The position numbers were made by a program, and so were the translations under genes. From an uncultured Thermoleophilia bacterium (GTDB lineage: Bacteria; Actinomycetota; Thermoleophilia; Gaiellales; F1-60-MAGs149), in assembly GCA_902806305.1 (NCBI GenBank), contig CADCWC010000292.1, forward strand, positions 1-5,382: a stretch of DNA of 5,382 bases. The letters run 5' to 3'. The notes under the pieces were generated by a model. The model saw only the letters and a program-made list of their open reading frames with translations, was not told where the DNA came from and ran no database searches. Of this stretch, positions 1 to 5,382 are shown one piece after another. Positions within the stretch are counted from its first letter, which is position 1. Each line of letters begins with the position of its first letter.

Positions 1-226
1 GACCGAAGGCCACGAGGGTCGTCGCGTGCCCGACGCCCCAGGCGACCCCGAGCTCGCCGGCGCGCCGCGGAGCGTCGGTCGCGTTCCGCGCAACGAGTGC
101 GCTGACCGCGGCGATGTGATCGGGGTCCGTTGCGTGTCGAAGGCCGAGCAGCACCGCAACGGCGACGACGGCCCACAGCGATCCGCCGTCCGCGAGCCCC
201 GCGATCTTGTCGTCGAGTCCGAGCAT
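1..226 (-). CDS. Nickel/cobalt permease, NiCoT/NicO type (N-terminal 75 residues, cut by window edge)
   Basis: This is the N-terminal part of an integral membrane transporter that probably imports Ni2+ (or Co2+) across the cytoplasmic membrane. The visible 75 residues contain a hydrophobic segment at about residues 16-29. It runs directly into GLRHATDPDHIAAVSALV (28-45), which carries the HX4DH metal-binding signature of nickel/cobalt permeases (H31, D34, D36, H37). A second conserved stretch, GVAWGVGHATT at about 60-70, matches the glycine/histidine-rich motif of the next helix. A proline replaces the usual alanine in the H-A-x-D-A-D-H signature, so it may belong to a NicO/UreH-like branch rather than classical HoxN/NixA. 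The ATG at 226 is chosen; an in-frame GTG at 238 would add only four residues. The gene reads the same way as hypF, 117 bases after its stop, and nickel supply fits the hyp context. Family is fairly sure; metal specificity is inferred. Confidence 0.85.
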   Translation of the reverse strand, partial: MLGLDDKIAGLADGGSLWAVVAVAVLLGLRHATDPDHIAAVSALVARNATDAPRRAGELGVAWGVGHATTLVAFG

Positions 227-263
227 CCCACCCCACACGTGCGGTCTGCGTCGAGGGCGCTCG

Positions 264-292
264 ATACTGACCGGTCGTCCGCCGGAACACAA
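264..292 (-). promoter_or_regulatory. Weak candidate promoter for the nickel/cobalt permease gene
   Basis: Read on the minus strand, TTGTGT (292-287) is followed after 17 bases by CAGTAT (269-264). Each matches the sigma-70-type -35 or -10 consensus at 3 of 6 positions, including the A and final T of the -10 box. The site is less GC-rich than its surroundings, and a start near base 257 would give a leader of about 30 bases before the ATG at 226. A perfect palindrome, GACCGGTC (269-276), begins at the edge of the -10 box and lies mostly in the spacer, where a metal-responsive repressor could bind; that is speculation. The permease could instead be read through from hypF. Confidence 0.25.
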
Positions 293-345
293 CGTCTCCC
301 TGCGACGGTGCGCCTGCGGCGCGTAGCCTGCGCGGTCGACCGGTC
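269..345. repeat. Two copies of the palindrome GACCGGTC in the hypF-permease spacer
   Basis: The perfect 8-base palindrome GACCGGTC occurs at 269-276 and again at 338-345, 69 bases apart. The second copy overlaps another perfect palindrome, GGTCGACC (334-341), and runs into the hypF stop codon. The rest of the 117-base spacer has no convincing gene, terminator hairpin or T-run. In such GC-rich DNA short palindromes can arise by chance, so an operator role is only a possibility. Confidence 0.3.
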
Positions 346-2536
346 AGGCACCGATTCTGGCGGCGGCCACGGCCGCCTGCCCGTAGCTGATCCCGCCGTC
401 GTTCGGCGGCACGCGTCGGTGCTCCAGCACGCGGAATCCGCGAGCCTCCAGACGGGCGCGCGTGGAGTGGAGCAGCCGGAGGTTCTGGAAGCTGCCCCCG
501 GAGAGCACCACCGGGCCGGCCGACCCTGCGGCCTCGCACGCCGTGGCCGTGACTGCGGCGACCCCCTCGTGGAAAGCGGCTGCGATCTGCCTCCGGTCCC
601 GGCCTGCGGCGAGGTCGTCGTGCGCGGCGCGGACGAGGTCGGCGCCCCGCAGCACGCCCGCGGCCGCATTGCACCCGTACGGCGCGGCGGCCGTCGCGCC
701 CGCGAGCAGCTCGAGCTCGACCGCGGCCTGCCCCTCGTAGGTCACCACGTCGCGGAGGCCGAGCAGGGCGCCCATGGCGTCGAACAGGCGACCCATGCCC
801 GACGATCGCGGCGCGTTGACCGCGAGGCTCTGCCGGACGACCGGCCAGCGGCTCCACGGGACGGGGCGCCCGGCAGCCTCGAGGTACGCGGCGGCCATCC
901 GCCACGGCTCCCGGATGGCCGCAACGCCACCAGGCAGGGGCACGGGCTCGAGGTGCGCCACGCGCTCGAATGTGGCCAGATCGCAGCGCAGGACCTCGCC
1001 GCCCCAGAGCGTCCCGTCCGGGCCGTAGCCGGTGCCGTCGAAGACGACTGCCAGCGCCGGCCCGCCCTCGCCGTGCTCCGCCAGACAGGCCGCCGCGTGG
1101 GCGTGATGGTGCTGGACTCCCACGTGCTCGGCGTCGCGATCGAGCGCCCACTTCGTGGACAGGTACTGCGGGTGCAGGTCGTGGGCCACGATCTCCGGCT
1201 CGACGCGCAGCATCTGCAGGTAGAGCTCGAGATCGGAGACGAACGCACGGTAGGCGAGCTCCGATTCCAGGTCGCCGAGGTGCGGCGAGAGGACCGCCTC
1301 CCCGCCGCGGGTCACGCAGAACGTGCTCTTCAGCTCGGCTCCGACCGCGACGATCGGTCGGCAGGCCGCGACCGGCAACGGCAGCGTGGCGGGCGCGAAG
1401 CCGCGCGAGCGTCGGATGGGGTGCTCGGCGCGGACGACCGAGTCCTCGCAGCGGCGGTGGATCGGCCGGTCGTGGGCCAGGAAGGCATCGGCGATGGGCC
1501 CGAGACGCTCGCGCGCGTCCTCGTCCCCGAACGCGATCGGCTCGTCCGAGCGGTTGCCGCTCGTCATCACGAGCGGCGCGTCGACGTCTCGGAGCAGGAG
1601 GTGGTGGAGCGGCGTGTACGGCAGCATCACGCCGAGCCACGGCGACCCCGGGGAGACGGACGCGGCCACCTGTGCGTCCGTCCGACGCCGGGCCAGCACG
1701 ATCGGTCGTTCGCGCGCGGAGAGCAGCTCGCGCTCGCGGGCGTCGAGCGCGACGAGCGCCTCGGGGTCGAGGGTCATGAGCGCGAACGGCTTGTCCTCCC
1801 GGTGCTTGCGGGCCCGCAGCCGCGCGACGACGTCCTCGCGCCGGGCGTCGCACGCGAGGTGGTAGCCACCCAGTCCCTTGACCGCGAGGATAGCCCCCTC
1901 GCGGAGCAGCGCGACCGCCTCCTCGAGCGGCATCGACAGGCGCGGGCCGCAGGCTGGGCAGGCGATCGGCTCGGCGTGGAAGCGGCGGTCCGTCGGGTCC
2001 TCGTACTCGCGGCGGCAGTCACCGCACATCGGGAAGCAGGCCATCGTCGTCAGCGGCCGGTCGTAGGGCACGCCTCGGACGATCGTGAAGCGCGGGCCGC
2101 ACCCGGTGCAGTTGAGGAAGGGGTAGCGGTAGCGGCGGTCGGCCGGGTCGAAGAGCTCGCCCAGGCAGTCCTCGCACGTCGCCACGTCGGGGGGGATGAG
2201 GGCGGCTCCCGCGCCCGCGCTGCTGGGCGCGATGGTGAACGCCGTGTCGCCGCGCGGCTCGATCGCGGCGTCCGCGCCGAGCTCCACACGGGCCAGGGCC
2301 GGGGCCTCGGTCGTCAGCGCGACGACGAACGCGTCGAGCCGCTCGGGCGGTCCCTCGACCTCGATCACCACGCCGAGCTCGTCGTTCAGGACGAATCCCG
2401 CGAGCTCCAATCGGCCGGCCAGACGATGGACGAACGGCCGGAAGCCGACGCCCTGGACGACGCCGCCGACCCGCAGACGACGCCGCGCAGGAAACTCAGG
2501 TGGGCGAACCACGAGGAAAGTATCGTCCGCCACCAT
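344..2536 (-). CDS. hypF: Carbamoyltransferase HypF
   Basis: HypF starts cyanide-ligand synthesis for the [NiFe]-hydrogenase active site. It turns carbamoyl phosphate and ATP into carbamoyl-adenylate and transfers the carbamoyl group to HypE. All expected domains of this cytoplasmic 730-aa protein are present. An acylphosphatase domain (about 19-105) has VQGVGFRPF with catalytic R33 and N51. Two zinc-finger-like CX2CX18CX2C units follow (C121/C124/C143/C146 and C171/C174/C193/C196). A YrdC-like domain (about 200-385) has KGLGGYHLACDA, KHREDKPFALM and TSGNRSDEPI. A Kae1-like domain (about 393-730) has the metal-binding VQHHHAH (474-480), VFDGTGYGPDGTLWGGE, LSGGSFQN and PNDGGISYGQ near the C-terminus. 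Length is close to E. coli HypF (750 aa). The ATG at 2536 is chosen because the acylphosphatase domain follows at the usual distance and AGGTG (2546-2542) lies five bases upstream. It diverges from hypC, and no key residue appears missing. Confidence 0.97.
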   Translation of the reverse strand: MVADDTFLVVRPPEFPARRRLRVGGVVQGVGFRPFVHRLAGRLELAGFVLNDELGVVIEVEGPPERLDAFVVALTTEAPALARVELGADAAIEPRGDTAFTIAPSSAGAGAALIPPDVATCEDCLGELFDPADRRYRYPFLNCTGCGPRFTIVRGVPYDRPLTTMACFPMCGDCRREYEDPTDRRFHAEPIACPACGPRLSMPLEEAVALLREGAILAVKGLGGYHLACDARREDVVARLRARKHREDKPFALMTLDPEALVALDARERELLSARERPIVLARRRTDAQVAASVSPGSPWLGVMLPYTPLHHLLLRDVDAPLVMTSGNRSDEPIAFGDEDARERLGPIADAFLAHDRPIHRRCEDSVVRAEHPIRRSRGFAPATLPLPVAACRPIVAVGAELKSTFCVTRGGEAVLSPHLGDLESELAYRAFVSDLELYLQMLRVEPEIVAHDLHPQYLSTKWALDRDAEHVGVQHHHAHAAACLAEHGEGGPALAVVFDGTGYGPDGTLWGGEVLRCDLATFERVAHLEPVPLPGGVAAIREPWRMAAAYLEAAGRPVPWSRWPVVRQSLAVNAPRSSGMGRLFDAMGALLGLRDVVTYEGQAAVELELLAGATAAAPYGCNAAAGVLRGADLVRAAHDDLAAGRDRRQIAAAFHEGVAAVTATACEAAGSAGPVVLSGGSFQNLRLLHSTRARLEARGFRVLEHRRVPPNDGGISYGQAAVAAARIGA

Positions 2537-2564
2537 TGACGCACCTGCACCCGTGCGAGAACAT
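2536..2564 (+). promoter_or_regulatory. Candidate promoter of the hypC-led operon, overlapping the hypF start
   Basis: TTGACG (2536-2541) matches the -35 consensus at 5 of 6 positions. After 17 bases comes GAACAT (2559-2564), which matches the -10 consensus at 3 positions, including the A and final T. Transcription would begin near 2571, just upstream of the hypC ribosome binding site at 2582-2587. The -35 box overlaps the first base of the hypF start codon on the other strand, and the hypF ribosome binding site lies within the spacer. This prediction is by eye; real high-GC promoters may deviate. Confidence 0.4.
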
Positions 2565-2581
2565 CCGCCGGCCCTAGTAGC

Positions 2582-2587
2582 GGAGGT
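2582..2587 (+). promoter_or_regulatory. Ribosome binding site of hypC
   Basis: GGAGGT lies ten bases before the GTG at 2598. It supports that non-ATG start, which puts cysteine at position 2 as HypC function requires. Confidence 0.75.
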
Positions 2588-2597
2588 CACGAATCCG

Positions 2598-2870
2598 GTG
2601 TGCCTGGCCATTCCAGGACGGGTCGTTGCGCTGGTCGACGAGGACAACCGCCTCGCCTCGGTCGAGGTCGCGGGAGTCCGGCGGACCGTCAACGGCGGCC
2701 TCCTCGACGGGGACGGTGTCGGGCCGGACGACTGGGTGCTCATCCACGTCGGCTTCGCCCTCTCGAAGGTCGACGAGGACGAGGCCCTGGCGACGCTCCG
2801 GCTGCTACAGGAGATGGGCGACGCCTACGAGCAGGAGCTCGAGGACCTCAAAGCGAGCGTGATCGAGTGA
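2598..2870 (+). CDS. hypC: Hydrogenase assembly chaperone HypC
   Basis: HypC is a small cytoplasmic chaperone. With HypD it forms the scaffold on which Fe(CN)2CO is built, and it then carries the unit to the hydrogenase large-subunit precursor. The 90-aa product begins M-C-L-A-I-P-G-R-V (GTG start), the family's N-terminal signature; after methionine removal Cys2 binds the iron. The other conserved element, VLIHVGFALSKVDEDEA (47-63), contains H50, equivalent to the conserved histidine near position 51 of E. coli HypC. The C-terminal third is a predicted acidic helix (about 61-85), typical of the family. Length is normal (E. coli HypC has 90 aa). It is the first gene of the plus-strand operon, and its TGA overlaps the GTG of the next gene by four bases. 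Start and identity are both well supported. Confidence 0.96.
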   Translation: MCLAIPGRVVALVDEDNRLASVEVAGVRRTVNGGLLDGDGVGPDDWVLIHVGFALSKVDEDEALATLRLLQEMGDAYEQELEDLKASVIE

Positions 2871-3093
2871 GCGACCTCGGAGGCTGTGCGTCGGAGCACT
2901 GCATCACCTGCTCCGACGAGGGCGTGCCGATGCGTGTCCTCGAGCCGGGGACGGACGGCATCGCGGTCTGCGCCGGAGAGGACGATGCGCCCTGCGACGT
3001 CCTGGTCGACCTGGTCGGCACCGTGGCGAGCGGCGACACCCTCCTCGTGCACGCGGGCGTGGCGCTGCTGCGACTCGAGGAGGGCGCGCTCCG

Positions 3094-3097
<4 letters not shown>
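2867..3097 (+). CDS. Divergent small HypC-like protein with an N-terminal cysteine cluster
   Basis: This 76-aa protein is a HypC/HupF-family relative but not a standard HypC. Its C-terminal half, GDTLLVHAGVALLRLEEG (56-73), aligns with the end of the HypC barrel, and H62 corresponds to HypC H50. The N-terminal Met-Cys-x-x-x-Pro-Gly signature is missing. In its place is CASEHCITCSDEG (7-19), a C-x4-C-x2-C cluster (C7, C12, C15); two further cysteines lie at 35 and 43. The long C-terminal helix of HypC is also absent. The GTG at 2867 overlaps the hypC stop as GTGA, and the stop at 3095-3097 overlaps the hypD ATG as ATGA, so translation of the three genes is probably coupled. No strong ribosome binding site precedes it. 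A later ATG at codon 22 would remove the cysteine cluster and is less likely. Function is inferred: an accessory or alternative partner of HypD, or a metal or redox-sensing variant. I believe similar short proteins occur in other actinobacterial hyp operons, but I cannot check this here. Confidence 0.8.
3077..3084 (+). promoter_or_regulatory. Ribosome binding site of hypD inside the HypC-like gene
   Basis: GAGGAGGG lies nine bases before the hypD ATG at 3094, within the last codons of the upstream gene. It is a strong purine-rich site, so hypD can be initiated independently as well as by coupling through the ATGA overlap. Confidence 0.65.
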
Positions 3098-4208
<1,111 letters not shown>

Positions 4209-4209
<1 letters not shown>

Positions 4210-5300
4210 TGCTCGAGCGGGCCGTCTCCGAGCGCGAGCAGCACGCCCTGGCCATGATCGAGCGCGTTCGCTCGCGCAAGCCGCAGTTCCGTGATGCGCA
4301 GATCACGATGGCCCACGGGGCCGGCGGCAAGGCGTCGCGCACGCTCGTCGAGGGCCTCCTGGCCCCCGCCTTCGCCTCGGAGGCGCTCGCGGCCCTCGAC
4401 GACGCGGGGACCGTCGAGGCTGGGGGCGTCGGGCTGGCGCTGACGACCGACAGCTTCGTCGTCAGCCCCCTCGCGTTCCCGGGCGGGTCGATCGGCGAGC
4501 TGGCCGTCAACGGCACCGTCAACGACCTCGCGGTCTCGGGTGCGCGACCCGTGGCGCTGACGCTCTCCCTGATCCTCGAGGAGGGGCTGCCCGCCGAGGT
4601 GCTCCGCCGCGAGGTCGACGCGATCGCCCGGGCGGCGACGGCCGCGGGCGTGGACATCGTCGCCGGCGACACCAAGGTCGTCGAGCGCGGCCACTGCGAC
4701 GGCATGTACGTGACGACGACCGGCCTCGGGCACGTCGACCCGCGCGCACGGCTCTCGCCCGGCTCCCTGCAACCCGGCGACCGGATCCTCCTCTCCGGGC
4801 CGATCGGCGCCCACGGCACCGCTGTGATGCTGGCCCGCGGGGAGTTCGAGCTCGACGCCCCGGTCGAGTCGGACACCCGCTCGCTCTGGCCCGCCGTCGA
4901 TGCGGTGCTCGACGCCGCGGGGCCGTCGCTGCGGGCCATGCGCGACGCGACGCGCGGCGGCGTGGCCACGGTCCTGAACGAGCTGGCGCGCGCCTCCGGG
5001 GTGGCGATCGTGGTCCGAGAGGCGGCCGTGCCGGTCCCGCCCGCGGTCACGGGGGCCTGCGAGATCCTCGGCATCGACCCGATGTACGTGGCCAACGAGG
5101 GCAAGCTCGTGGCCGTCGTCGGGCCGGGGGGCGCCGACGCCGCGCTCGCGGCGCTGCGCAGCCATCCGCTCGGCGCCGAGGCGGCCGTCGTCGGCGAGGT
5201 GCGCACCGAGCCGCCCGGGATGGTCCTCGTCGAGACGGCCTTCGGAGGCCGCCGGGTGATGGACGTGCTGGTCGGCGACCCGCTCCCGAGGATCTGCTGA
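4209..5300 (+). CDS. hypE: Carbamoyl dehydratase HypE
   Basis: HypE receives a carbamoyl group from HypF on its C-terminal cysteine. It dehydrates it to a thiocyanate using ATP, then donates cyanide to iron on HypC-HypD. The 363-aa protein ends in PLPRIC, so the essential terminal cysteine (C363) is present. It has the ATP-binding fold shared with the PurM/SelD family. Visible blocks are AHGAGGKAS (35-43), TDSFVVSPLAFPGGSIG (80-96), the NGTVNDLAVSGA block (101-112), EEGLP (124-128), GDTKVVERG (153-161), RDATRGG (245-251) and ANEGKL (295-300). Compared with E. coli HypE it carries about 30 extra N-terminal residues, charged and probably helical (MLERAVSEREQHALAMIERV and on to about residue 30), with no signal-peptide character. 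The ATG at 4209 has a good ribosome binding site and overlaps the hypD stop by one base. The extension may be common in this lineage; its role is unknown. Confidence 0.97.
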
Positions 5301-5310
5301 GGCGCCCGCC

Positions 5311-5382
5311 GTGCACGAGCTCTCCATCGCCGAGTACGTGGTCCGGATCGCCTGCGACCACGCCGGGCCGAGGGACGTGGCC
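5311..5382 (+). CDS. hypA: Nickel insertion protein HypA (N-terminal 24 residues, cut by window edge)
   Basis: The window ends within this gene. The visible residues, M-H-E-L-S-I-A-E-Y-V-V-R-I-A (GTG start), are the typical N-terminus of HypA, a zinc-containing metallochaperone that delivers nickel to the hydrogenase large subunit together with the GTPase HypB. His2, the conserved nickel ligand, and Glu3 are present. The zinc-binding cysteine pairs that define the rest of the family lie beyond the window. TGAGG (5298-5302), overlapping the end of hypE, is a plausible ribosome binding site eight bases before the start. The gene follows hypE by 10 bases, so it belongs to the same operon; hypB is expected downstream. 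Confidence 0.9.
   Translation, partial: MHELSIAEYVVRIACDHAGPRDVA

Noticed and set aside
310..334. GC-rich stretch after hypF as a possible terminator
   Set aside because: It contains a short direct repeat (CCTGCG) but no stable hairpin and no following T-run on the minus strand.
227..343. Possible cobalamin or nickel/cobalt riboswitch upstream of the permease
   Set aside because: I see none of the conserved core motifs of these riboswitches, and the candidate leader of about 30 bases is too short to hold one.
26..2539. A very long (837-codon) open frame on the plus strand, opposite hypF
   Set aside because: It is antisense to a complete, motif-rich hypF. Its translation is dominated by Arg, Asp, Glu, Ala and Gly with no domain signature, as expected when GC-rich third positions suppress stop codons on the opposite strand.
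2537..2743. A longer hypF start that would add 69 N-terminal residues
   Set aside because: The extra residues are Ser/Thr/Arg-rich without family similarity and would run across the divergent spacer into hypC. The ATG at 2536 sits just before the acylphosphatase domain with a ribosome binding site.

Overview
This window is most of a hyp operon, the conserved gene set that builds and inserts the Ni-Fe(CN)2CO cofactor of [NiFe]-hydrogenases, with a nickel/cobalt transporter gene on one side. The DNA is very GC-rich. Third codon positions are almost always G or C, GTG starts are common and start/stop overlaps are tight. This suits a high-GC actinobacterium-like bacterium (Thermoleophilia or a related lineage is possible), but the window has no taxonomic marker and the assignment is inference.

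Layout: bases 1-226 (minus strand, cut by the window edge) encode the first 75 residues of a NiCoT/NicO-type nickel or cobalt permease. A 117-base spacer (227-343) holds a weak candidate promoter and a repeated palindrome. hypF lies at 2536-344 on the minus strand and is complete at 730 aa. A compact 61-base divergent spacer (2537-2597) separates it from a plus-strand operon: hypC (2598-2870), a small second HypC-like gene (2867-3097), hypD (3094-4209), hypE (4209-5300) and the start of hypA (5311 to the window end). The first four operon genes overlap by 1-4 bases, and hypA follows 10 bases after hypE.

How the genes work together: HypF makes carbamoyl-adenylate from carbamoyl phosphate and ATP and passes the carbamoyl group to the C-terminal cysteine of HypE. 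HypE dehydrates it to a thiocyanate. The HypC-HypD complex receives the cyanide ligands, assembles the Fe(CN)2CO unit and delivers it to the hydrogenase large subunit. HypA, normally with HypB, then inserts nickel, which the permease would import. No hydrogenase structural gene, hypB or maturation endopeptidase is in the window, so the client hydrogenase is unknown.

The least ordinary element is the 76-aa second HypC-like protein. It keeps the HypC C-terminal fold signature and its histidine. It lacks the essential N-terminal cysteine and instead carries a Cys-x4-Cys-x2-Cys cluster. It is translationally locked between hypC and hypD, which suggests a role in the HypC-HypD step.
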